From assembly GCA_963965975.1 (NCBI GenBank), contig OZ014420.1, positions 5,854,001 through 5,918,000 of the forward strand: a stretch of DNA of 64,000 nt, written 5' to 3'. The stretch comes from Xestospongia bergquistia. Taxonomy: Eukaryota > Porifera > Demospongiae > Haplosclerida > Petrosiidae. A program made the translations under genes and the position numbers. Position 1 is the stretch's first letter, and the number at the start of each line of letters is the position of its first letter. The notes below the pieces were generated by a model that worked only from the letters and a program-made list of their open reading frames with translations, made no database searches and was not told where the DNA came from. This document shows, in pieces, positions 1 to 13,874 of the stretch.

Positions 1-3000
1 TTGCCATCACAAACTTTCCTTTTGTTCTGCGAGGCAATAATACAATCAGGAACAGTGAAGGTTCTGCTATTATGGTATATTGTACTTGTTATATTGGTAA
101 TTAGTATCTTGTTTTATAGATTATACAAGCTAAAGTATTTTTCAATGGAACTATAAACATCATTGACACTAATGCACAAGACAATGGATTTGGTTCATTA
201 GTCACTTTGAGTCATGGACAAATCCAATTAATGAAGAATACGAAAGTCTCTTTTATTGGAAATCGTGGAAGGTTAGTCTTAAATCATGGAGGGAATGTAC
301 ATGCCATTCTTGAAACCTGTCATGACATTTAACATCCATACTCATAACTTGGATATTACATTTTTGTTTTAGAGTTACAAAGGCTAAGGGGTGGAGTTTG
401 GATATAATAAGTGTTATTACAGTTACATGCACATTATGTAAGGATGATATAATTTATTTCTTATTTCAGATTGGGTGCTGCTCTTCACCCAATATTGTAC
501 TCTGCTCCAAATGCCTATCCTGAACTCTTGCTTAATCCACTCTGTACCTTATTATATGAAATACCACATTTACCACCAGATAAATGGCAGGTTCGTTTGC
601 CCTTCTCCCCTCATTCCTCTCCCTCCCTTCTTGTTCCCTCACTAACATACCAATTCTTATGTTTTATAGGTAAACATGACATTTGATCGTAATAGAGCTG
701 ACATTGGTAGTGCAGTTTATACAAATAGACTAAATTTATGTTCTTGGACTAGTTATGATGGCAATAATATGTTTGATATAGATCAAGCTTATCATTGGAA
801 ATTTATTCACTTTGGGTAAGATATTCAATACTATGTGTATATTTAGTGGTATTGAACTCCTAGTAATGTAAATTAATTACACAAGTATTTTTTGTTTTTA
901 TAAAATCTTTGCTCTTTCTTTTAGCCCTTCTAATTTTGACAAAGCTCATCCATTTTCTGAATCTGGAGGTGAAAATGTTGTTCAAACACAGCCAGCATCT
1001 GTATCTACTATGCCTGTGGTTAGTCATATTACAAGTTACTATTTTTAGCAACTATTGTTAATACTAAATTAGTAAATGCTGCTAAAGATAGCATGTTTCT
1101 ATTTTTAGTAACATTTGCTTATATTACTTTAGTTGCTAATATAATACATCTTTATTTTAGTAAAGTTTTATTTTTAGTAAAAGCTGTTATATGTAAGTAT
1201 TGAAATGGTTGTCACTATGTTTCTTTACTATATTTAGTAACAACATGTTTCTTTACTATATTTAGTAACAACATGTGTTCTATTTTAGGTTGAAGGACTT
1301 CCAGGCCAAGAAATCACACTACAGATATCTTCTTTTTCAGAAACTAATGATTTGACATTTGCTTTCTGGAGATTTATAGCAGTAAGCATACCAACTCTAA
1401 CATCAAGTGTATTATATAGGTTGTTGTTAGGAAGGTGGAGAAATTGTTTTCAGTCCATCAGTCCGATCAGCTCCTTTTGATTTGACAAGATCAACTGATT
1501 TGATATTTTATGTTAATGAGTCTCTTACTGAACGTCCTCTTAGAGTAAATGTTAGAGTAACAACATTACTTAATGAGGTATCATAACTCCATATATACAT
1601 TTGATTGACTCTCTCTCTCTCCCTCTTTCTCAGGATGAGAAGAGTACATACTTTCAAGTTATAGTTAAAGATTGCCCTGTGGGCACCCTTCTAGAAGCCA
1701 CTGCAATTACTGGATACAGTCGATGTGTGTGCAATCAAGGAAGAAAAGAAATTGTATTTTGTGATAGAAGAAGAATATATATGATTGTAAGTTCCATTAC
1801 TCTCAATACCAAAGAATTTAAAATAGATACACAGTGTACTTAGTGTATTTCTTTTCCATACAACAGTTTTACTAGTAAACAATATTTTGTACTCTAACTT
1901 TTTTATTATAAATTACTTGCATAATTGTCCTAAGACTAAGTGTACTTTAAAGCACTACATTAACACCAACTCAATTAATTAATAATTCTAATTTTATATG
2001 AAATTGTACATTTGAATTATGATCCCTCTATAATAGGAAGAGAACTGGGCTACACAGTCTGAAGATGAATCTGACTCACTGTTTCTCTATGCATGTCCAC
2101 CTGGCCATTGTCAGTGCACTGTTTATCCTGAACCAGATTACCTGGCCTGTTATTATGAATATGAAAAAGATGCTCCAGATGATCTGTGCAGCTGTGATCG
2201 TACAGGTATGTTTGGTAAACAGTTGTTTTCTGCTTTGCAAAATATCTAACACATTTGATACATTTGTGTACTTAGTACAGATATAATGTTATTATAGTAT
2301 TAAAAAAATTTACAATAATTTCTTTGTATATGGAATGCTATTATGGCACTGATCACATGCTTCTCACATGATATTGCTGATTTGCACTGATCACATGCTT
2401 ATCAGATGATATTTCTGATTTGTACTGATCACATACTTATCACATGATATTCTGATTTCTCTATTAGGTGTGTTGTGTGGTGAGTGTAAAAATGGTACTG
2501 GAGTGAGTGTCTTATTAAATAAATGTGTCACATGTTCTGATGCTTACAGTATCTTCATTGTCATACTAAGTAAGTCGATAGGACAATGATAATTAATTTT
2601 AACATAACAATGATCTTTAATTTAATAATAATTATTAATTTTATTAATGATCGTTAATTTTGATTTATTGGTCCTTTGTCTTATAGTTGTTTATGATATT
2701 GTTGTATTTGTTATAATTCTTAATTATGATCGACGTGTACCTCCTTGGTATATTTCAACACTGTTCTATCTACAGGTAATCTATAAATAGTACATTAGCA
2801 TTACAATTTCAATATTGTTCTATTTTTAGCTATTGCCATTATTGACTCAGCATTTTCCAGTAACATTTGATCAAGTACATCCATATGTATGTCCTATACT
2901 TAGCAGACAACTTTACAATCTCTCTGTCTCTCTTTGTCTGTCTGTTTCTCTCTCTTTCTCTCTCTCCAGCTTTACTATGTGGCCAGTTTTTTAAGTTTCT

Positions 3001-4919
3001 ATTTTCCTTATGACTTCTGTCTCTACTCCAATATGAATAGTTTGGTATCATATACATTAAAGTTTTTACCATTTACTATAGCTGTGATAGTTGTACCACT
3101 TACTAAATTTGTGAGGTTAGTAATTCACTCATCCACACAAGACTAACATTAACTCTGTCTTTAGAAACTACATCTTCAGACGTGTCTTAAAACCTTCACC
3201 ATTTCATGGCACCTTTGAGATTTTTATATCACTATCTATACCCACTGTCTATGCTGCAATGTCTATTTTGAACTGTCCCAGTATACCAATATCAGATGCA
3301 AATGGCACTCACTATGAATTGGTTAGTATATAGTAACAATAGGTATAGCTTGCACAGTGGAACCTCTTATAAAGGATACACTGAATTAATAATGCTAACT
3401 CTCTATACTAATAATTTGTGCTATCATGTTCCTTATAAGTTAATATTGAAGGCCAAAGGATATTTTTAAAGATTCAAAATTTTGTTATAGAAAGTTTTTT
3501 CTACATTTGTAACATTTTCAGAATGTTTTAGACAATGAACAATTCAAAGATATTTTGTTCTTTTTTTAGAGATGGTTTCATAATGGCAGTGTGACCTGTT
3601 TCTCTGATGGTGGCCATATAGCACTAACCTTTCTCTCTTTAATTGTTCTGTTACTTACCATTGTTTCTGTAGTATTACATATTGTTATATCAAGTAACAA
3701 ATTTGAGGTATTAATCATTGAATATTATTAATATATTTAATTTAAAGTTTGTATCTATTTCTAGAGATATCGTTGGGTGTCTTTGGCAGCTATATCTATG
3801 ACTAGTAGCTATAAAGAGAAGTTTTGGTTTTGGTCTAGTGTTGAAGTTATCAAACGTCTCTTAATTGTTACAATTATCATTGCCACACCATTGAATACAG
3901 TATGGACTCATATCATATGCTCACTTTTAATAGTGTATTATAATGACAATATAAAGTTAGAGCATTTCTAGGTACATAGTATAGTCTCCTGTCTGATCAA
4001 CTAAGATCTGTTTATTTGTTTCTATTTTGTCTTTCTGATTACCCCCCCTCTCTCTCTCTCTTTCAGCCAGCCCAAATGGGCACTTTAATAATAATAGTTG
4101 GAGTACAGGCTATCATACAACCCTACAAATCCCGAATTGGAAATATTATAGATCTTGTTGTTGGTACAATGGTGATCTTGCTACTACTTAATGCAATAAC
4201 ACCAATTTTTGAGCTTGCATATTACCTTGAAATTGTAGGAGATAATAGCAGTTTTGAATATTTAAAAACTGTGAATAGATGTGATGTAGAACTTAAAACA
4301 ACCCCTTATGCTATATATCTTGCCTTTTGGTACTATCTTCCATTGACTGTGATGGTTGGAGCTGTTGCGTGCTATGTCATCAGGAAAATCTACTTTTACT
4401 CCAAGTGAGTTAAAAATGATATATATTATTGAAGTACTTTGTAAAATCAATTGTCCAAAGTTCATTAATAATACTTTGTAAATGCTATATGATATAGAAT
4501 GAGACTATGGACAATTTCCATCATGTAATTGAGAAGCAATGTTTTAGTAGTAATATTTGTATTGTCTTTTGTTCATGCCCTTTTTCAGGGAGTGTAGGAC
4601 TGGGGGGTAAGATATGTACAATATTGTTACTAAAATGGATTATGTAATTGTTGTAATTTATAGGAGAAAACATGAGGAGAAAAAAAAAGTCCGAAAACTT
4701 CAGCATGAGTTGAATTTGTCTCGAGTGACATCTGTACGTCATGAGGTACATAAAGACAGAGAAAGAACTGGAACGACAATGGTTGAAAGATTTATGTCAG
4801 AAATTACTATTTCTCCAACAAGACTAAAAGCAGCTGAAGAGATTGAGTGGAAATTGACTACCATTAAAGAGCAGGATGTAGAGAATGGTTCCATTAAGGA
4901 AGACACTACCACACTATGA
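1..4919 (+). CDS. Beta-helix/multi-TM membrane protein, copy A (5' end outside window)
   Basis: This is the 3' two-thirds of the first of three near-identical genes. The window opens inside the exon matching 9741-9849 of copy B. All later exons of copy B have counterparts here with intact GT/AG sites, for example the exons ending at 4408 before GTGAGT and starting near 4664. The visible protein holds the end of the beta-helix ectodomain, a Cys-rich stalk (around 2041-2570), about eight hydrophobic segments (2560-4405) and a Lys/Glu-rich tail ending in a stop at 4917-4919. Against copy B it lacks one codon in the exon starting near 4067 (TPIFEL instead of TPRIIEL), an in-frame change. No premature stop was seen in the visible exons. 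Function is unknown; the layout suggests a cell-surface receptor or adhesion protein. Confidence 0.75.
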
Positions 4920-5664
4920 ATGTATATTAAGTCAATCATCAGTTACCCTAATATTTATAAAGCTCATTCATTCTGCAATATAATTTTAATGCAAATTTTG
5001 AAATGTTTTTTAAATGTATCATTCTTTCTTTCAATTTGTATACTACAATCCACCATTAGCAATAGAAATCACAAAAAATAATAGAAATTTTGAAATGATT
5101 TGTTAAAAATAAATCATCTTATCAATTTGGTTAATTAATAAATATCCAACATTAGCAGTAAAATCACAAACTACAATAAGTTGATATAAACATCACAAAC
5201 TTACATAAAGGAAGCTGCTTGTACAGTTGCAATACCATAAAGCAGACATCGAACACATCAAGTCATGTATTCGGTACTTATCTGTTTTACAATATCAATA
5301 TCAAATTATGAATGATACGTATATATGGTCAGTAAGATATGTATTAAGTCACTTGACCTCAGGACTAGCTCATAAGATAATACATTTAAGAGAAACGAAA
5401 GCCACATGTGACTGGATCTCAAGATTTTATTTCCCTGTAGTATGCAGTACAATGACTGTAGCATGCATTACTACTTTCTTAAAATTATTATTATAAAGAG
5501 ACATGAAAACAAAGACATTGGGCCTATTATGATTACAAATGACACATAGAAAGAACCAAGAAAGTAGACAGATGTAGTCTAACTGGTCATACTGGTTAAA
5601 CTAGTTGTAAACCAGCCATACTGGTTGAACTAGTCAATCCAGTTAATGTTAATCTTAATTTGTT
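4920..5664. other. 3' flank of copy A, no gene seen
   Basis: AT-rich sequence repeated after copies B and C. The open frames are short and are not shared as intact frames among the three copies. Around 5578-5650 there is a cluster of ACTGGTT/AACCAG/AACTAGT words, present in all three units, lying directly beside the point where the SF1-derived segment begins. Confidence 0.5.
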
Positions 5665-6386
5665 TGTTACAGTTAAGGGACCAGAATTTCCAGATCTGAT
5701 GAGTGAGAGAAAGAGAGAGGGAGGGAGGGGGGGAGAGAAGAAAGACGTCACAGTTAGAAGAGAACAAACACTAATACTGACATACTTACCTGTAGTCAGC
5801 TGGAGGTTGATACATGGGATTTATGCGGAGTGCCTCTTGGATTAACTCACGTCAATCATCTTCTATCTTTTTTCTTACTCATACCTCACATGTGTTCAAA
5901 CGCTTGCCGTCATGACTGTACAATGGCTCAGGAGATGGAGACCTTGAAAGAAAAATAAAAGCATAACAAAATGGAAGAGATAAGATGTAGTACCTGTCTA
6001 TTGGATTGGGTGGTATCCCTTCAATCATCAATCCTCAATCTTCTACTTAAATCTTCCACTTGAAGATGAACTAAACACAAAGACAATATATACAATAAAC
6101 ACAGTCAAACAAAAAACTAGAATAAATACTATAAAAATAATGACATAGAGTCAAACAGACATATAAGCAATATATTCTGTTAATTACTAGGAGCATACTC
6201 TAAAAAGATGGTCTATACATTAGAAGATACAAAACCAACAACAGTAAGGGTACCAAAGAGAGAGATATCATGATTTTAATATAATACTAATACTATGTCA
6301 TTTTTCTCTTAAATCTAGTACAATAAATAAGAGGGTAGATTACTTACTTAAATATAATTTTTGTTGCATTTCTGACATATTAGGTG
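5665..6386 (-). pseudogene. SF1-derived fragment inside the tandem unit (copy 1)
   Basis: This segment aligns with the intact SF1 gene downstream. It matches about 26115-26218, then jumps to about 26961, and continues to about 27576. Introns and splice sites are kept, so it arose by DNA duplication with a roughly 740-bp internal deletion and not by retrotransposition. The deletion ends at short matching words (CTAATA). It carries pieces of the SF1 exons holding [12 protein letters not shown] and GIPPNP. The GIPPNP exon has a one-base shift (CCCTTCAATC for CCCTAAATC), so it cannot encode SF1. The KH exon is missing. It lies in the same orientation as SF1 and runs directly into a beta-helix gene fragment on its upstream side. 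Confidence 0.85.
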
Positions 6387-7176
6387 AAAAATCCTCTCTT
6401 GTCTTTGAAATGACAGTCTGTAATAGAAATGTTAACAGAGTATGGACATTCACTTGTTTCAGATTTTAAGACATTATTCTCAGTTAAGATAGAGTTGGTT
6501 ATGGAAATATTGTTATATGTATGCCAGCATTGTTGTTGTCGTAACTCAATCTTTACCAATATACTGAAATACTCTTCATATTGGTCTCTCATAGTGTCAT
6601 TGACATAATTATTACTGAAAATGTTCCCATAAATATATATGAAAGTGGACCCCTTATCGTGAGAGATGATCCATTAATAAATGTGGAATTTTGCATGATA
6701 ATTTTATTAGTAGTAACATTAGACCCAATAAAATGAACAGAATCTACAAGTACATTATAAAATCCTTCTTTGTAAGAGACATATTCCTTAAGAGTAACAG
6801 AGTCACATTTCTTCCATGTTATTCCTTGCATCTTTAGAGATCCGACACTGCAACCTTGTATATCAATGAATGAATAGGCTGAACAGCTAATATCAACACC
6901 ATGACCAATAATGAATAAATCATTGTATATTTCATATTGAGGAGTAATATTGCCAAGTTTATGGTTATATGTTACGTTTATAAGTGTTTTTCTTTCCATT
7001 ATAGCTGCTCCATATAATGCATAGTCTAGAGTCCGACATGGATGCCATTGTGGAGGAGGAGGACAAAGATAACCAACTGAGTTTTTACCATTAGCAGACA
7101 CAGTCAGGTGACATGAAGGCGATCCATTCACTGAGCAGAGAAGTAACAAGAGGACAAGACCTAGTAACAACTCCAT
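6387..7176 (-). pseudogene. 5' fragment of a divergent beta-helix gene (copy 1)
   Basis: The ATG at 7176 opens a signal peptide (MELLLGLVLLLLLCSVNGSP) followed by a Cys/Asn-rich ectodomain with CRTLDYALYG and many N-x-S/T sites. This resembles the N-terminus of secreted beta-helix proteins and is distinct from the N-terminus of copies A-C. A one-base deletion near 6650 (GGACCCC where copy 2 has GGACTCCC) shifts the frame, so the first frame ends at 6589 and the homologous frame resumes at 6592-6380. It stops at a TAA on the junction with SF1-derived DNA. The rest of the parent gene is absent. It is probably a truncated pseudogene, although a short secreted product cannot be excluded. Confidence 0.65.
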
Positions 7177-7394
7177 TGATGATCATTACTGATTATCTGT
7201 TCAGTGTACACAGCTGATAATCATGTGAGCATTTTGTATAGTATAGACTTCCCCTCTCTGTTGATCCTACCACTTCACATTGAATCATACCAACTGCAGT
7301 AGGCATGGCTATGAAATTATTATAATTATTTGCTTCAATTTGGCCCTATAGTAAACAATAGAGGTGTGCATTAAGACTTTACTAGCCTGTGGTC
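7177..7394. promoter_or_regulatory. Short divergent intergenic region, likely promoter of copy B
   Basis: This 218-bp spacer separates the minus-strand fragment start at 7176 from the plus-strand ATG at 7395. It must hold the promoter of copy B and perhaps of the fragment. A TATAGTATAG stretch lies about 150 bp before the plus-strand ATG. The same spacer recurs in the next unit (16994-17211). The promoter role is inferred from position. Confidence 0.4.
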
Positions 7395-10300
7395 ATGAAG
7401 ATTCTTCTCTTTCTTCTCTTCTTTCTTTTTCTTGCTTCATCTGGTCTCGTGTTCTCACTAGATTGCGAGGAACGTACTATCAATCCTACACCAGGCCCTA
7501 GGGACACTCCATTGGATAGGTTCCTTCGAGATATAGGTGGGGATACTGATGGTGAATGTTATAATGTGACAATCAATGAAGGATCGTACGTAGTAAGACA
7601 AGGTTAGTTAACAAACTTAACAATACAAATTGATGTGTTGTTCTGAGAACATAGATAGTTTACTCCTTGTTTCTCTGCTTACTAGGTATCACCATCTCTG
7701 GTGGTGGTGGTGTCACTCTGATAGGTAATGGAAGTGTAGTAATATTTTTTAGCTCACCAAATGCAACAAAATTATCAGCAGTCGAGTTTATAAACCTCTA
7801 CTATGTTGAGATGTTTGGTATAACCTTGAATGGTTCCTCAGGTTTTTTGAGTTTCACAAACGTCCATAAAATTGGTATTCATGACAGTCGTTTCAGGTAC
7901 GTTTGTTACAAAAATGATATATCTAATCAGCACTTCATTTTTTTCCTATCACAATACGTTAAATGCTCTCTCTACTGTTCATGTACTGTTCATTATTCTA
8001 ATGATAGTTGTATTTATCTTTTTATTTCATATGATCACTTCCATCCTAACAACTCATTTTCTGTCTACTATAGATTTTTCCAACGAGGAACTCTTGTTGT
8101 ACAGAACTGCGATAACGTTTCAATCTCAAACTCTGTGTTTAGAGCAAATGGTGAAAATGTTGCAACAAGAAACATGTTAGAAGGAGGATCAGGAGGTTTA
8201 TCCCTCCAGTACACAGATGAAGTCACCTTTCCTCAACCACCCACTTTCCTAATAAATAATTGTAGCTTTATTGCTAATGAAGCATTAGTGGGTGATAATT
8301 CAGCTGGTAGTTTTTCAGAGGTCGATCGAGATGAGTCTGTATATACTGGTAGAGGAGGAGCCATCTTTATATTGATGCAGAATACACAACGTGTGATTGG
8401 TATTATCGGAAATTCTGTTTTTATTAACAATAAAGCTTCTTTTTATGGCGGTGCTATTTATATTGCATTTAATTCATTGTCAAGGAGCAATATTACTATT
8501 CATAATTCAATATTTCGTCAAAATAGTGCTGGTCGTGCTGGAGGTGGAATCATGATGTCGTTCCAAGAAGGTGGAGATGACGAACATATTAATAGTGTTA
8601 ATATGCATAATTGTATTATGAGAAATAATACAGCACCGTATGGAGGAGGTGTATACTTTTTAATTAGTATTCAATCAGGTTTGTTGATGGAATGAGTGGT
8701 AGATGAATGAATGGATAATGCTTTGGTCTTGTGACGACTTCACATGTTAAACATGTGATGTGAAATGTAATGTAATTATCATATAATAGTGTCATTATTA
8801 CATATTTACACTCATCATATATGCTGGTAACTTTATTACATAAGAGCATATTAAGTAAAACTAGTGTAAAAAGATATTATATTATTCTCCCACAATCTGA
8901 CCCATATTTTATTGGTTCTGTATCAATAGTAATGTAGTACGAATATATATAAGATTAGGTCAATTAGGAGCTAATTAATAATTAATAGCTATAATGTGTA
9001 AAGACATATGCCCTCACTCATAAATATTAGGAGGAAGGACACTGGCCATTCCTCTGTCCTAATTTATGTTCCATCATTTAATTTGTATGTTTTTGTTATG
9101 TTTATAACTGTATTCTCTCTTATGATTTCCTGGTATGTTCCTTTTAGGACGAGAGGATGGTGAATTGGGTTGTTTTGCATTGTTTCTAAACTGTACATAC
9201 ATTAATAATTTTGCTACTGAATATGGTGCAGCTATTGGAGCTACAGCTCTTAATTTGTTTGAGAGTAAAGCAGAAACCAGACCAGCAGCCATTGTTGACT
9301 GGTAAGAATAGTTTTACTATTAAAGAAACCACATAGAGTATTAATACACGTCTAATACTTCCATATTATTCCATATTTGGTGTTGTTATAACACTTTGTA
9401 GAATATAATAAAACTTTGTATTATTACATTTATGGCCATGTTTGGTCACAAATTAAATAGTTGCATTATGAGATCATGTGGTTAGTAACATGACACCAAG
9501 ACACCTTTCTACCACATGACTGACTTATTGTTTATTCTACTTTGAACATAAATAGCTGAAATTGTTTTATGTGTTAAAATTACTGATAAACTAGTATATT
9601 GAAGGCAAGTATGTGCAATCAACATATTCCACACAACACTGGTGGTTGTTGTCATTGTGATCATATTAGCATGGAGTTTGTTCATATTATGTCAATTCTA
9701 TTGGTTACATCATAATTATTTCATTCTCTCTCATTATCAGTACATTTAGGAACAACGAGGGAGGTACCTCAGTTATTGCCATCACAAACTTTCCTTTTGT
9801 TCTGCGAGGCAATAATACAATCAGGAACAGTGAAGGTTCTGCTATTATGGTATATTGTACTTGTTATATTGGTAATTAGTATCTTGTTTTATAGATTATA
9901 CAAGCTAAAGTATTTTTCAATGGAACTATAAACATCATTGACACTAATGCACAAGACAATGGATTTGGTTCATTAGTCACTTTGAGTCATGGACAAATCC
10001 AATTAATGAAGAATACTAAAGTCTCTTTTATTAGAAATCGTGGAGGGTTAGTCTTAAATCATGGAGGGAATGTAATTAATTTAACATCCATACTCATAAC
10101 TTGGATATTACATTTTTGTTTTAGAGTTTATGAAGGCTAAGGGGTGGAGTTTGGATATAATAAGTGTTATTACAGTTACATGCACATTATGTAAGGATGA
10201 TATAATTTATTTCTTATTTCAGATTGGGGGCTGCTCTTCACCCAATATTGTACTCTGCTCCAAATGCTTATCCTAAACTCTTGCTTAATCCACTCTGTAC

Positions 10301-13300
10301 CTTATTATATGAAATACCACATTTACCACCAGATAAATGGCAGGTTCGTTTGCCCTTCTCCCCTCATTCCTCTCCCTCCCTTCTTGTTCCCTCACTAACG
10401 TACCAATTCTTATGTTTTATAGGTAAACATGACATTTGATCATAATAGAGCTGACATTGGTAGTGCAGTTTATACAAATAGACTAAATTTATGTTCTTGG
10501 ACTAGTTATGATGACAATAATATGTTTGATATAGATCAAGCTTATCATTGGAAATTTATTCACTTTGGGTAAGATATTCAATACTATGTGTATATTTAGT
10601 GGTATTGAACTCCTAGTAATGTAAATTAATTACACAAGTATTTTTTGTTTTTATAAAATCTTTGCTCTTTCTTTTAGCCCTTCTAATTTTGACAAAGCTC
10701 ATCCATTTTCTGAATCTGGAGGTGAAAATGTCGTTCAAACACAGCCAGCATCTGTATCTACTATGCCTGTGGTTAGTCATATTACAAGTTACTATTTTTA
10801 GCAACTATTGTTAATACTAAATTAGTAAATGCTGCTAAAGATAGCATGTTTTTATTTTTAGTAACATTTGCTTATATTACTTTAGTTGCTAATATAATAC
10901 ATCTTTATTTTAGTAAAAGTTTTATTTTTAGTAAAAGCTGTTATATGTAAGTATTGAAATGGTTGTCACTATGTTTCTTTACTATATTTAGTAACAACAT
11001 GTTTCTTTACTATATTTAGTAACAACATGTGTTCTATTTTAGGTTGAAGGACTTCCAGGCCAGGAAATCACACTACAGATATCTTCTTTTTCAGAAACTA
11101 ATGATTTGACATTTGCTTTCTGGAGATTTATAGCAGTAAGCATACCAACTCTAACATCATGTGTATTATATAGGTTGTTGTTAGGAAGGTGGAGAAATTG
11201 TTTTTAGTCCATCAGTCCGATCAGCTCCTTTTGATTTGACAAGATCAACTGATTTGATATTTTATGTTAATGAGTCTCTTACTGAACGTCCTCTTAGAGT
11301 AAATGTTAGAGTAACAACATTACTTAATGAGGTATCATGACTCCATATATACATTTGATTGACTCTCTCTCTCTCCCTCTTTCTCAGGATGAGAAGAGTA
11401 CATACTTTCAAGTTATAGTTAAAGATTGCCCTGTGGGCACCCTTCTAGAAGCCACTGCAATTACTGGATACAGTCGATGTGTGTGCAATCAAGGAAGAAA
11501 AGAAATTGTATTTTGTGATATAAGAAGAATATATATGATTGTAAGTTCCATTACGCTCAATACCAAAGAATTTAAAATAGATACACAGTGTACTTAGTGT
11601 ATTTCTTTTCCATACAACAGTTTTACTAGTAAACAATATTTTGTACTCTAACTTTTTTATTATAAATTACTTGCATAATTGTCCTAAGACTAAGTGTACT
11701 TTAAAGCACTACATTAACACCAAATCAATTAATTAATAATTCTAATTTTATATGAAATTGTACATTTGAATTATGATCCCTCTATAATAGGAAGAGAAAT
11801 GGGCTACACAGTCTGAAGATCAATCTGACTCACTGTTTCTCTATGCATGTCCACCTGGCCATTGTCAGTGCACTGTTTATCCTGAACCAGATTACCTGGC
11901 CTGTTATTATGAATATGAAAAAGATGCTCCAGATGATCTGTGTAGCTGTGATCGTACAGGTATGTTTGGTAAACAGTTGTTTTCTGCTTTGCAAAATATC
12001 TGACACATTTGATACATTTGTGTACCTAGTACAGATATAATGTTATTATAGTATAAACAGAGTTTATAATAAGATAATATTGCTTTGTATATGGAATGCT
12101 ATTATGGCACTGATCACATGCTTCTCACATGATATCGCTGATTTGCACTGATCACATGCTTCTCACATGATATCGCTGATTTGCACTGATCACATGCTTA
12201 TCAGATGATATTTCTGATTTGTACTGATCACATACTTATCACATGATATTCTGATTTCTCTATTAGGTGTGTTGTGTGGTGAGTGTAAAAATGGTGCTGG
12301 AGTGAGTGTCTTATTAAATAAATGTGTCACATGTTCTGATGCTTACAGTATCTTCATTGTCATACTAAGTAAGTCGATAGGACAATGATCATTAATTTTA
12401 ACATAACAATGATCTTTAATTTAATAATAATTATTAATTTTATTAATGATCGTTAATTTTGATTTATTGGTCCTTTGTCTTATAGTTGTTTATGATATTG
12501 TTGTATTTGTTATAATTCTTAATTATGATCGACGTGTACCTCCTTGGTATATTTCAACACTGTTCTATCTACAGGTAATCTATAAATAGTACATTAGCAT
12601 TACAATTTCAATATTGTTCTATTTTTAGCTATTGCCATTATTGACTCAGCATTTTCCAGTAACATTTGATCAAGTACATCCATATGTATGTCCTATACTT
12701 AGCAGACAACTTTACAATCTCTCTGTCTCTCTTTGTCTGTCTGTTTCTCTCTCTTTCTCTCTCTCCAGCTTTACTATGTGTCCAGTTTTTTAAGTTTCTA
12801 TTTTCCTTATGACTTCTGTCTCTACTCCAATATGAATAGTTTGGTATCATATACATTAAAGTTTTTACCATTTACTATAGCTGTGATAGTTGTACCACTT
12901 ACTAAATTTGTGAGGTTAGTAATTCACTTATCCACACAAGACTAACATTAACTCTGTCTTTAGAAACTACATCTTCAGACGTGTCTTAAAACCTTCACCA
13001 TTTCATGGCATCTATGATATTTTTACATCACTATCTATACCCACTGTCTATGCTGCAATGTCTATTTTGAACTGTCCCAATATACCAATATCAGATGCAA
13101 ATGGCACTCACTATGAATTGGTTAGTATATAGTAACAATAGGTATAGCTTGCACAGTGGAACCTCTTATAAAGGATACACTGAATTAATAATGCTAACTC
13201 TCTATACTAATATTTTGTATTATTGTGTTCCTTATAAGTCAATATTGAAGTCGAAAGGATACTTTTTAAGATTCAAAATTGTTTGTTATAGACAGTTTTT

Positions 13301-13843
13301 TCTACATTTGTAACATTTTCAGAATGTTTTAGATAATGAACAATTCAAAGATATTTTGTTCTTTTTTTAGAGATGGTTTCATAATGGCAGTGTGACCTGT
13401 TTCTCTGATGGTGGCCATATAGCACTAACCTTTCTCTCTTTAATTGTTCTGTTACTTACCATTGTTTCTGTAGTATTACATATTGTTATATCAAGTAACA
13501 AATTTGAGGTATTAATCATTGAATATTATTAATATATTTAATTTAAAGTTTGTATCTATTTCTAGAGATATCGTTGGGTGTCTTTGGCAGCTATATCTAT
13601 GACTAGTAACTATAAAGAGAAGTTTTGGTTTTGGTCTAGTGTTGAAGTTATCAAACGTCTCTTAATTGTTACAATTATCATTGCCACACCATTGAATACA
13701 GTATGGACTCATATCATATGCTCACTTTTAATAGTGTATTATAATGACAATATAAAGTTAGAGCATTTCTAGGTACATAGTATAGTCTCCTGTCTGATCA
13801 AACTAAGATCTGTTTATTTGTTTCTATTTTGTCTTTGTGATTA

Positions 13844-13874
<31 letters not shown>

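Noticed and set aside
5660..5845. Plus-strand open frame in the SF1-derived segment
   Set aside because: Antisense to the SF1 fragment; no independent support.
7389..7394. In-frame GTG codon two codons upstream of the copy B start
   Set aside because: Eukaryotic initiation at ATG 7395 gives a clean signal peptide; GTG initiation is a bacterial convention. The same holds at 17206.
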